From the NCBI GenBank assembly GCA_007449985.2, contig VIIQ02000581.1, positions 1 to 64,000 on the forward strand: a stretch of 64,000 bases of DNA, read 5' to 3'. Source of the DNA: Desmodesmus armatus (taxonomy: Eukaryota > Chlorophyta > Chlorophyceae > Sphaeropleales > Scenedesmaceae). Shown here in pieces: positions 11,055 through 22,785 of this stretch. Numbering within the stretch: position 1 is the first letter of the stretch; the number at the start of each line of letters is the position of its first letter. Position numbers and translations under genes: made by a program. A model generated the notes under the pieces. That model had not been told where the DNA came from. It searched no databases and worked only from the letters and a program-made list of their open reading frames with translations.

Positions 11055-13538
11055 CATGCATTGAAGCCTCACCACTCCATGAACTGCAACACTAGCAACA
11101 TAATCGGCACCCCATGCACTGTTACGTCAGGATGTCACCCCCTCCTATCAACAAAGGGCCAAGCAACCATCTCAGCAAGATCATAGCATAGCTGTGCAGC
11201 AGTGATGCCGCGACAGGTACACACAACGTGCGTGGTGTTGTAACCACTTAGAAACCCACATCACCCAGCAGTCAGACGCATGCGCGCTGGCAACAACCAT
11301 CGGCAGACAAGATGTGTCAGGGGTGCACCCCCCACTCCAACAGGGCACCAACCCAAAGTGGCCACGCGAGTGGCCCATCACCTTCCTCTTTTTCACCTTG
11401 ACCGTGCCAAAAAAGACTCGTTGCTGTGTAGACAGCCGCACCACTGGGCACACTCGTGACTCTCAACGGTCATCGCAACACGTACCCACAATGTCAATGC
11501 CCCCTCAACACAGCTGGCTCCTGCATTCACGCATGCCATCATGGTATGCAGTGCATGCTGCAATGCAGCGCATGAGAGAAGCCACCTCCCTGCATTACTG
11601 TGGTGCCTCAGCTGGTGTAGCTTCTGCGTTTGCATCAGTAAATGGCGTCAGCCTTTTTCGCCTGTACAGCTGTACAGCTGCTCCACCTCACAAAGCTGTA
11701 CCAGCACCACCATGTAGTGGCGCCAGCACACTGGAGCTGCACCATGCGCAAGCCACACACGCGGCCTGATCGAGTACTTGGTGCACACACCTCCGCCCCA
11801 AACCCACGCCATATCACTGTGCAATGCATATGCACCAGGCTGTCATGTCATGGCCATGCAACCAGCCCAACAACGACAACGCACAGCTGCCTTGTATGAA
11901 CAGTAAGCCAACCAAGTCAGATGTGATCGTAGCACAACGCAAGATGCCGCATTGCAACATGTCAACATGGCAGATCTGATACTGTTACTGTCACATGGTC
12001 CAAGACATGCCTGAACACTCCATAGGAAAAAAAACGAGGCTCATGGGGTGATAACAAAAAATAACATGGGGTGATAACATAAAAAAATAACATAACATAC
12101 TTGTATTGAAACCGTAACATAGGGTCGCATCTATGACGCAAAATGTTGGCAGGTCATGCATGTGCATACCAAGGTACACATCGGGCTACACAGCCCACTG
12201 AACCCTAACCCTCTGCTCTGTGTTGACCCACAGCTATGCACTAGGGCGAGCAGAGGCTGCCTGCCCCAGTTTCTAGCAAAATCTTGAAGGTAAACGACCT
12301 TGGTGTGAATGCAGCACCGCAACTCCATGTGCTGAAGCACTTCCTGCAAACATAGTGCAAATGAGGCTGCTGACAGTGATGCCAGCTTGTGCACCGCGAT
12401 GGCACACTTCCGGTCAGCAGATGTGCTGCTACAGGCACAACCTGTCCGCCCCCCGCTGCCCTGAAGTGGTGCAAGGGCTCTCAGGACATCTCAAAATGCA
12501 TAAGGCGAGCAGACCAAACGGTCTGCTGCTCTCTCCTGCACAGAAACATGTCAAGGGATATGCCCCGAGCTCTCAGCACATAGTATGTAGTACTCCTGAC
12601 GCAGTGGTGAGCAACAGTAGCCATGCCAGTCTATGATTCAAACAAGGATGTGCAGAACAACCCGTGTGAGCAGACAACTTTGAACAAGACCCCATCTCAC
12701 AAAGCAGACACAGTGCTAGCAGCTTGGGCACATGTCACGCCTTGCTTGGGCATTCACAGCACTCAAATGCCCCTGCTGTGGCAGCACATCCATCCTTGTG
12801 CTGTGCCGGTGACGACACACCTGCACGTACCATGCAGCAAGCTCAGTTGTGAAAGGATACAGAACACAGAACAACCACACACCAGTGGCCTACATGCCCC
12901 ACGGCCAGACCAGTCCCCATGAGCACACAGCAGCACACGTGTAGTCTGTGGAGGGCCCAAAGATGTTGCTGATACTACTCGCCACTAGGTGCAGCAGGGA
13001 TACAGGAAACAATATGCTGCACAGCGCACAGCATTGCACAAAGCAAAGATGCCACAGTATGACCCAGGCAGCAATTCCTGCAAACAGCCAGATAGCTCAT
13101 GCAAGGCTTTGCAAGATGCATAGACTTGCCAGGAAAGCAAGGTGGTGCCCGTGCTTCAATCCACACACGCAACATGCGCCAGGAGGGAGCTGCATGCTGA
13201 TGCACGCAGACATGTACACACTGCATACGTCAACACAACACCAAAATCACTGATGTGGCACAACACCACTGGTGGCAACATCATCAACAACTTCCTCAAT
13301 TGACCAGGACAGGAGAGCACATGCCGATAGCAACCAATGTAGCCAACTGCAAGCAGCATCTCGGCAGTTGACATCACGTTTGACATCATGATGAGCATGC
13401 ACCACACACACACTCCCTCCCTCTGTCGACACACACAGGTGGCCTCCAGTGCATCTCCAGTAGGTGCATATTCAAGGATCCGCTGCCCTCCTCCTAAATG
13501 TGGTATCTGCAGTTGGCACTGCGTACCATCCAGCCACC

Positions 13539-16436
13539 CTACCCTAGAGACATGGGAGCACCGCCGGCTGCACCAGCGCCATTCACGGCAGTGTCGACTT
13601 GAAGGAGTGCTGCAGGGCTGCTGCTCAGTGCCGGCTGCTGCTGTTGCTGCTGTGCTTGCAGCTGCTCCAGCACCTCTACACAGAGGAGGCCAGCATTGAC
13701 GTGGTAGGGGCTCTGCACATCCAGGGCACAGCAGGGGCCAGCCAGTAGACGCAGCATGCATCAGCAATGTGATCAGGCCATGTACCACTAAACAGGAAGC
13801 CGGTCATGCAGGAGGGATGGAAAATATAAAACAATGATGGCGCGACACGCATGGACGCCATGCAGTGCGATGCACACGCAGTGCCTCATTGTGTACCAGG
13901 GCCCAACCTGGTGTTGCATTGCAGGTGTTTCCAACATAAGGGCAGCCACCACCCTGCCGCTAGTGCGGACACCTTTATGAGGGAAGAGCGGGTGCGGGTA
14001 AGCAGGACGCAACAGCCTATTGCATGGTGCAGCACTGTGATGCATTCGTGGACGGTAGCACCATTTTCAATGCTGCCCCTACTTGCCGATGGCGGCGCTC
14101 ACCATCAGGATACGCAGCTTGGCCTGCTGCACCCAGGAGAGGCATCCCTGCAAGTAGCAGACCATAGCACCGCGCACCATCACATCCTTCCGAGCCAGCA
14201 ACATCAGTCGTGCAACCTGCTCGCACTGCGCCTGCAGCTGCATCCCTTGGCCACTGTGCGCCGCAGGGCCCGCCATGAGGACCGCACCCACTGTGGCCCT
14301 GTGGCCGGATGCATGGGTGTGTGGGTGTACCCGGTGTGCAGGAGCCACAGGTAAGGTGATGCCCGTGGCCTGTAGGAGCTTCCGCTCGGCTATGATGGGG
14401 CCGAGTAGCTGCTGGAAGAACTTGAAGCCGGTTGCGATGCGCTTCAGCTGTGCCTGTGTGAGCTGCAGCTCCTGCAGTGCGGCCCTGTGGCGCTCCTTGG
14501 ATGGCTCCTGGATACGCTCACCTGCAGGGGTACGTACACACACTCATGTGTCAACACAGAACAGACGACACAGTAGAACAAGAGAATGCCTTCACTGCAG
14601 ACACAGCACGTGTTTGTTTCTTGAGTATGCAACCAAGGCCTTCCTGTGCACCTACCACTTCCCAAAAAACTACTACAACAAGGCGAGGGCGCATCCAGAG
14701 ACAGCGCAAGCTGAGAGCTGAAGCGACATGACTACGACTGTGGAGCATGCTGCGCATACCAACACCAGCACAAAGTCACATGCACAGGTCAGCAGCACTG
14801 CTGTGTGCTGCAGGCAACCCACATGTACAGCTGCAGGTGATACAATCGCATATACAAACATAAGCGCACCTGTCACCCAATTTGTCAGCTGCAGGCCAAA
14901 GAACAGGTGCATCCGCCCTGCAGCCTCCAGCGAGCTGCACATGACAAACATGCGCATCATCAGGTCCCGTATGCTCAGCAGAGGGTCTGCCTGTGCATGT
15001 GCTGGGGCATGCTGTTGCTCCTGCTGCTGCTGCTCGCCGTCCTGCATCTCGGTGGCACCACCACCTGGGTGGTCAGCACACGCAGCACGCTCAGCACGCT
15101 CAGCGCGCTCAGCACCAGCGTCTGCTGGAGGGGCCCCAGCACCAGCTGAAGTATTCATGGTGCTGGGTGGTGCAGGAACGTCCGGCGCATGCAGCTGCAT
15201 GCTGCCCCGCTGCAGCACCAGCTGCAGCTGCAGCAAGTGGCAGCGCAGCTGCTGCACATCCGTAGCCCAGAGTTCCTGCAGCTCTTCTGCAGTGATGGTG
15301 TATGCAGACTCGTCGATGGGCTGGCTGTAGAGGCTGCGCATGAGCAGGAAGGGGTCTTGCTCTGGGCATATTGGCTTCACCAGCTGCTGCAGTTGCACCA
15401 GCTGTTGCATGCCTTCCAGGTGCTGCTCTTCTGCTGCTGTGCTGGGCTCCTGCAGGGACTCTAGGGACCCCTGCGCGCAGCAGCTGTCCTGCATCCAGTC
15501 TGGTTGTGCCTGCCCTTCGTGCTGGTGGTGCTGGTGCTGTGCTGAGACCTCCTGCAGCTGCGACCCTGGCCCGCTGTACTGCTGTTCCTCCACAATCATC
15601 CTGTTGGCGCTGCTGCGGGCCAGCTGCTGCGGGGTGGGCACAGGGAGTGGGGGTTCGGGGTTGAAGCTGCAGTGCGCGTGGCTGGAAGTGGCAGTATTGA
15701 CGGGGATGTGGTCGCCAGGGCTGCTGGTGACAACTGCATCCCCGTCAGCACCCTCGTCATCTTCAACCTCTGGGTCATCTTGAGCCCCGCTGGCATCACT
15801 GTTGCTGTTGGAGCTGCTGCCTGCGCTGTTGCTGGAGGCTGCGCGGGCGAGTGTGAGTGAGGAGGGCAGGCGCATCGTCAGCTGGTCCAACAGCAGCTCT
15901 TCGAGCGCCCCCTTTCGAGGGAGCTGCGGGAACATGTCGTCTGCCACCAGGGCAGACCTGTACTGGCCCAGCACATCCGCCAGGCTGGTCAAAAGGTGCT
16001 GCTGTTGAAGCAGTTCCGCCCTCTCCTCCTGTTATCAATCAGCATACAACAGACATGGGGCAGCAGTACAGTGAGAGAGGCAGACGGTGATGTGAATCAT
16101 GCAGCCCATAGTTGCAAGCTTGGGAAACCTAGATAGCTCCAAGATTCATCCAGCATAGTGAGGTGAGCATACTCAGTTCCAGCAGGAGGCACATGGGGCA
16201 CATGTGAAAGGGCACATGGGGCACATGTGAAAGGGGACTGAGTCACTTGGGCTTGGTGCTGCTGTTCCCAGCATATGCCAGCCTGGCAATCACAGCGCAG
16301 CGCTTACCAGCAGCTTCGAGTACGTCTGCTTGAGCTGGTCCACTGCACTCTGTAGCTGCCTCGTTCCTGCTGCATTGTGGTGAGATTGAGAGCGCCGATC
16401 ACGACTACTGTAGGGATGGGCTTGGTGAAAATCCAT
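13539..16436 (-). CDS. Leucine-zipper protein, probably a divergent algal bZIP transcription factor (4 exons, 626 aa)
   Basis: Exons: 16436-16308, 16028-14870, 14521-14103, 13712-13539. All junctions are frame-consistent (phases 0, 1, 0). Start ATG gives MDFHQAHPYS. Residues about 33-68 form an uninterrupted six-leucine heptad zipper that crosses intron 1 (LQSAVDQL, then TYSKLL/EERAELL, then LLTSLADVL). The middle is Ser/Gln/acidic low complexity. The C-terminal half has LTQAQLKR, GPIIAERKLL and LSWVQQAKLRIL followed by SPYHV, an arrangement I associate with chlorophyte bZIP-class proteins. Odd: the segment before the zipper (RDRRSQSHHNAAGTRQ) lacks the canonical N-x7-R basic motif, so DNA binding is uncertain. 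It may bind only as a heterodimer or be a plain coiled-coil protein. The final exon was found by matching QAKLRILM to SPYHVNAG across a phase-0 junction. Confidence 0.65.
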
Positions 16437-16947
16437 GTTGCCCTCAGCCCCGAGACGCGCAGAACCGTGGCAGGGGAGCAAATGTTGTTGTTGTTGTTTG
16501 CGGTACGCGCTCAGCGGAAGTGGAACTTCTTTGGGTCTGGATTGGAATCCTTATAACAGACGCTACACTGGAGAACAGCTGCATGAGATTGAAATGTGTT
16601 TGTGGAGGAGGGCGCTAACCAGGGTGCTGTGGGTGCTGTTGTCATGTGACTCCAGCTTACTCAAAAGTTGTCAACCCACCCCCACTCTTCACCCCCCATA
16701 GGGCAGTTCCCCTGCATTTGTGTGTAAGTGCACCCCTATGCTTCAATTGTTTGTGTCTTGAGTGTCTCGGAGATCCCTTCCCTTATGGCTCGATTCCTTC
16801 CCCCCTGTGTACCAGCAGACTGCAGGTCCTGACAACCCACTGATGTGTGTTGGTAGCTTCACCCTTTGCACAGAAGGGGGCAACTGCGTGTTTGACCTTG
16901 GCAGACTGATACCTAGAGATTCTCACCGAGCGAGGCAGTCGCAGCTG

Positions 16948-17016
16948 TTACACAATGGCCAACCTTGCTTCACCGTGCAACAGTCACCAATGACAACATG
17001 TTGTCCACAACTTACA
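16948..17016 (-). terminator. Two candidate TGTAA poly(A) signals at the end of the MYB downstream tract
   Basis: TTACA on the plus strand at 16948-16952 and 17012-17016, i.e. TGTAA in MYB sense. They are the first such words below the MYB stop at 22786 and coincide with the end of the A+C-rich skew. Confidence 0.4.
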
Positions 17017-20000
17017 GTGGGGTCCTCCCATATGTATGCCGCATAGCAAAGTGCAGTTCACCCTCTTGCAGCACGCATCGCAGCTGCTTCAGTCATTCCA
17101 TCCCCCCACGACACCCCACCACAGGCACACCTCCCCCTGGCCTGACAAGGCCCGCATATGTTGCAACACCCCAGTATGCTTGTGCCAATAATACAGAATG
17201 TGAGGCACACGGTTGCATTGAAACGCACACAGTCACAGGGTCAGGGTGGTGCTGGCAAAATCCCCTGCCAGAAAAAGTCACTCACAAGCCAACAAGCAAG
17301 GCGCCAGGGCGCTGCTACTGTGCGCCACCATCTGCAGGAAGCCTCGTCATGCAGCCTGCCTTCCCTTCACACGTGCACTGTAGGCCGCAGCTCCTGCCAC
17401 CAGCTTATTCTTGCGCGATTAGAAAGCACCTCCAAGACATACTCACTGGCGAGGCAACTTACGATCATGCATCACAAATCCACCACCAGGTCGTGTCCAT
17501 ACATCCAGAATACGCTCACACAGTAGTAAGCAATCAACAGGCAGTACTGCTTACCCCCAAGGCCTTGGGCCCTACTGACAGCCGCAGCCGGCCCCGCCGC
17601 ATGTTTGCAGGAGGGTGGCTGGTTCAAGGCTTGAAAAAAACAAAAACTCCCATTGCAGCACGAGACGCATCAGGTGCCGTCGCCAAGGCAAACCGATGCA
17701 ACAGATGGGTACAAGCAGTCCACTCCAGGCAAGCCCATCAGTCCAAATTAGGTGCGCACAGGAGTCCGCGTGGACACCAAGGGATGGCGTGGGTAAAGCA
17801 CTGAGCGGGGATCCCCATGCACGCAGGATCGAAGTGATACGCGGTGATGTTGCGCAAAAACAAACCCAATGCAGCGCGGGTCAGACAGCAAAATGAGCCC
17901 TGGCAGGCACATGAAAGACCCTAGTAGAGTGGAGACATCAGCCGTGGGGAGGGCAGCCATGCCCAATCAACCGCGACTCCACAAAGTGCCATGCGTACAT
18001 GCATGCGGCAACAACCTGCACACTTGGGAAGGCTGTCGCAGTGCGCAACGCCACAAGTGCGCAACACTGCAGTGTGGGAAGCCGCAGGTACAGCAGATGC
18101 GTGGTGGTGGCTGGTGCCCAACAGACCCATCAGCACTGGCTGATTGCTGAACGAACCCCGCACTTCCCCACCTAGGCAGAAATCCAAGCAGCCAGGCAGA
18201 TGCATGAAAAACTGAGTAGTCCTCAAAGCCAGGGCACACACACCACCCAGCACGAGCTGGGGGCGGGCACGCCAGCACGCCCGGTACCCACGAATGGTAC
18301 GCACACACAGATCCCAGCAAGCGGCGCATCACACAATCTGCGGCTGTACAGCAGTACGCGCACAATCTGTGCCCGACTGCTGTTGCTCTCAAAGTGGATA
18401 TGCAGCTGCATGGGCCGGAGGCTCCAGCCCAAGCACTCAAGCACAAGAAAACCCAGGTCGATAGGACCTATGCGCCCATACTACGCGGCCGCCGATGCCA
18501 CAGCCTTGCCTGTATTATGGCCACAATCGTGGCCATAGAGTGAGACACATCGCAATGATGAGACCCAAACACTCAAAATCCGCAACAGCAATACCGGCAA
18601 GCCACAACAGCGATATGCATTGAAGCTGTCCAGGCAGACAGACCAGCTGAGCCCACACTGAGGAGAAGCACCTTTGCAGCTGGTGCCTCGCAGACACAGA
18701 GGGGTCATTGCTGCAGCAGAAAGCTCCGAGCTAATCCTGCTCGGCAAAACATAACAAGCCCACGTGTGACGGCATGCTTGGTCAAACATCCCACAGACAC
18801 ATGTACCAAGGCACCCAACGGTGTTGCAGAAAGCACGAGAGCAGCAGGCATGGCTTAGCAAGCACTGCCAGCTCAAGTGCCCACAACTGTGACGAGCTCT
18901 TGCGCCACCATCACTCACTCAGACAACACACCACCCAACACATGCGTGCTGAACGGACGAGCGCTCCACAACTCAGCTTCCTAATACGAAAACCACCCAT
19001 GTGCTGATGGACTCCTGCTCATGCGACAGCAGTATGTGCAAAGGCATAACCCCGCCAGTTTGGCCAAACACGACTGCCAACATCCCCCGCTGTGCACCCA
19101 TGGGGCTTGCTTTTCTAGGCACCAGAGCATGCTGTGATGCCACACCTAGGCCCAGAAAAGGGCTGCGGAACTGGCAGCACACACATGCCTCTGTGAACCG
19201 CCCACGCTTGTGTCGAGAAGACGACCCTGTGTTTGCAACCCCGCCAACAGCCCAGCGCATGCCGCTGCCACGTTGCAGCGTGGCAGCAAAATGCTCTGCC
19301 GCAGTCGACGAGTTGCTGCATGTTTCAAGCAGGCATGAACAAACTGCTAGCCCCTGAAAACAGGCGGTGTGCCGGTCGTGGACGCCGCCAAGCTACAAAA
19401 CATGGTGGGACAACATGGGTGTGGGCTCGAAGGCCTCGCTCAACACACAAGGACAGTCCAACCAGGCGGAAAGGACTGGGTAGTAAGGGGAGGGCCGGCT
19501 GCAGCACAGCTTCCCTCTCCACCTGATTCGGTTGCCCCACCTGATTCAGTTGACACCTCCTAATACAATGGCAACCTCCTAATACAATGTCAACACAACA
19601 TCAGTGGTACTTGGGTACTTGGGCAACACAACAAAAGTGCTGAATTGGTCACGCTCACACCCCAAAGGGTAATGCTGATGCAACGATCCTAATACAGGGC
19701 GCCGTGGTGAGTCCCAGGAACACCTCCAAGCAGCCCATCCTGAGCACATGCTCCTTCAATGCTCCCAAGGTGTTTTTTTGTGCTGAGCCGTGCCTGCTCA
19801 GCACAGCACAGCACCAAACCCTCAACTCCACACAACAGTACTCAACAAACAGCTGACCACCCAGGCATAATTGTGCCATGCACACATCATGCCATCCTAA
19901 TACACGCTTCTACCAACACCAACAACCCACTCAGACTCTGTGCTGCATGACGAACGGCCCCAAAGCACCCGGAGCGTCTGACAGCATGTGCTGCAACTCC

Positions 20001-20745
20001 CTCGCACTTGCATGCAGGAAACGGGATCAAGCACCACCACTAAACAGGGGACACATATTGAGGCGGGCAATGAGGTGCGCTCTGCACCCACCTATACACA
20101 GCCAAGCACGGCCAAAACAAGAGGCAGGCACATACCACACACAGGGTCCAAAACGGCAGCAAAAAAGACAGCTGGACACTGGACAAGGAACTCGACCGGG
20201 GCTGGGGCTGCCCCGGACAGCACCAACCAAGAGTGCCCCACACACCAACCCATCCCCACTGTGCGCATGGTATTGACGCATGCCGTGTACTACTACTACT
20301 ACTACACCAGGCGGCCATGCAGGTCCATCACCATCACCAACCAACAGCACACACGCATGCTGGGCACGGCTTGCAGGCACGCACAAAAGGCAGAACCCCA
20401 GGCACCCTGCACACTGCACAGAAGAGGACACATACACACACCCACACACCCGCGCACTGGGGCCTGCCAATGGACTCTGATCGCGTTTGCACAACAACAT
20501 GACAGCAGCGCACCACGCCATGTCAGGCCAAGCCAAGCACACCTCTCTCTCACTCCCAGCAGATGGCAACACCAACATAAGGCAGCAAACTTGGCCAAAG
20601 AACAAGCCACCCACTCAACCAGATGCACATGCACGCCAGCAGGTATACAGGCACAACAGGTGCAAGCAGCAGCTGTCAGGGACGGACACGCTCTACCACA
20701 CCGACAAGCTGACTGCAGGGCAGGACGCAGCGAAGCTACTAGGGT

Positions 20746-20776
20746 TGAAGGTTTAAACCTAAACCCTAAACCCTAG
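20746..20776. repeat. Short interstitial telomere-like repeat (CCCTAAA type)
   Basis: Two to three CCCTAAA/CCTAAAC units next to a TAGGGTT half-unit in opposite orientation. Isolated AACCCTAA or TTTAGGG words also occur near 2745, 6922, 12204 and 55405. The unit matches the plant-type telomere sequence. Confidence 0.6.
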
Positions 20777-22785
20777 CAAAGCACCTCACACACGGACACT
20801 CGCACTGGCTCAGGCAGCACTGGCTTGGCCCCGCCAAGCAGGCGCCCACGCGTGCGCGCTAGCAGCAGCGGCTGGCACTGCTGCTGCAGCAGGCAGCCCA
20901 CTGCTGCAGGAAAACAAGTACAAGATCCACAACACTAGTACACACAGTAGTAGTGATAGTAGTACTAGTAGTATAGGCACGAGCCCTGCAGGCACGAGCC
21001 CTGGCACCATATTGCAGCCCCAGCCTAGGGAGGCTTCCTCTCCAGCATGTGCTGTCACTTTCAGCCCGTGCCCATGCACAGGTGCAAACGCGCGCACACA
21101 TTCCCTGGGTACTCTCAGTGTCAGCACACATGGCAACTCCAGCTGTCAGACCTCGCAGGAGCGAGGTGCAGTCTGAGAGTTGCCAAGCATGCAGCAGGAG
21201 ATGGTGATACACACACAGGAGCACGCCCCAGTCCCCAATAGCAACAGAATCGAGGAACACAATAGGTCCCAGGGTACTGGCAGTCACAACGAAGCCGAGA
21301 GCCCCTCACACATGGGCAAGCCACTCAGCCAGTCTGCCATAGAGGCTGCTGTACGGAACAGCACTGGGCAATCAAGGCAGCGCGCATGTGCACAGCTGCC
21401 CTTATGTGTGCTGAAAGTCACTCCGCCCCAAGGCCTCAGCACACGGCTGACAGGGCTCCACCCACAGCTCACTACAGACACTATGCAACGCAAGCACACG
21501 CACAAACCCCAGCTTGCACAGGAAACAGAAAAGGCAGTGGCGCTACTGCATACTAGCAGCATGGCATTCTGCTGAACAGCAGCTGTTGCAGAGCCAGAAG
21601 GGTGAATAGTAGAAAAAAAGATTGGGTGTCCAGTGTGGTCGACTTCTCTTTGTGCTCTTGTGGTACACCAGGCCCAAGCGTGCCTGCCAGCACCAGACAA
21701 GATATCACTGCAACAATATCTCTGCAGTCACTCAACATGCTGGGCCCTGCATGACAGAGCTGCCTGCTGTTGCAGGGAACCAACCCTTCACGCCACGCCG
21801 CTCAAGCACGCCGCTAAAGAAGCAGAAAGACAACAAACAAGAAAGAACTGAAACAAGCACCCTGCAGCAGTATGCTTGCCCCTCAAAACCCTCAGTCCCC
21901 AAGGGCACAACGCCCTGCCCTGCCCTGCCCAAAAACGGCTCTGTGCAGCCATGCGCCCCATCAAGCATGGAGCAAACCAGAGAATCAACCCTGCTAGTTG
22001 CAAGCAGGCACAGCTGGATGTTTGTGCACTGCCATGGCACAGCACGTACACTTGGCAAAATAGACAGCGCCAGGCCACAGGCCGATACTCCCTGCACACA
22101 GGCTGCCATTCAAAAGGGACAGCTCTGCAAGGCTCTGCACTGCACACAGGCAATACACAACAAGGCACGTCAAAAGAACACCCCGCCGCCACGTGCCCTG
22201 GCAGGGAAAAAACCTATGCACTGTTTGTTCTTCCGCGTGCAGCAGCAACCCACGCTCAACAGTCTGATAGTACTCCTCCAGCACAACAGCACAAAAAAAC
22301 AGAGTCGAGCATGTGCTGCGTGCCTCACTCGTGCAATCAGTGCTAGCACACATAGTACGCTGCACTAGCAAAGTATACACCCCTCCCCTCAGTCAGCACA
22401 ACCCCTCCACCTCAGGAAGCCATCCATCCTGCCTTCAAACTCCCTCCTTCCCATGAGCTGTACAAACACAAACTCCCTCCTTGCCACCAACTCCCTCTCC
22501 GGCACCAACTGAACAAGCCCCTGCCAAACAACAACTGAAAAGCTTCCTCGTCACCTTGAACTGAAAGGTTCCCTCCACCCCTCATCAACTGGAGTCTCCC
22601 ATCCCCTCTGCTGATGACACTCCTGCCTGCTGGTCACATGCCCTCAACACTTCAACAACCCATCTCTCCAAGCAACAGGTGCAGCTGATAACTTGCTTGT
22701 GCTGCAGACCACCCCTGAATCTCACAGCAGGCCCACTGCACAAAAAATACGTACAGCGTCACTTCCACCCTGATTGTCAGGGTTT

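Larger units (their letters stand above)
8666..13538. other. Gene-poor spacer, 4.9 kb
   Basis: No ORF here has a recognisable motif or splice-supported extension. It holds a hairpin-prone stretch near 8933-8983 (repeated CTGTCACAG/CTGTGACAG words), a TAG triplet run near 9510, a two-copy 107 bp repeat, a poly-G tract near 10590 and an AT-rich patch near 12040-12120. From about 9.7 kb to 13.5 kb the plus strand is A+C-rich, so the sense strand of the minus-strand gene ending at 13539 is G+T-rich. It is probably that gene's 3' UTR at least down to the TTACA at 11050. Confidence 0.5.
16437..22785. other. Gene-poor 6.3 kb spacer, probably mostly 3' UTR of the downstream MYB gene
   Basis: The longest ORF (16965-17804, plus strand) has the composition of its surroundings and no motif. 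From about 16.93 kb to 22.75 kb the plus strand is A+C-rich (sense of the MYB gene G+T-rich). By eye there is no TTACA between 17017 and 22785, while TTACA occurs at 17012 and 16948, just where the skew stops. It also contains a telomere-like block (20746-20776) and short CTA/TAG triplet runs (20287-20305, 20938-20975). The part 16437-16930 is the presumed promoter side of the leucine-zipper gene. Confidence 0.5.

Noticed and set aside
16965..17804. 279-codon plus-strand ORF
   Set aside because: Its composition equals the surrounding A+C-rich tract and it has no domain or splice partner; it lies in the presumed antisense of the MYB 3' UTR.
20027..22380. Several overlapping ORFs of 100-260 codons on both strands
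   Set aside because: The tract is simply poor in stop codons because of its A+C skew; no homology or conserved motif seen.
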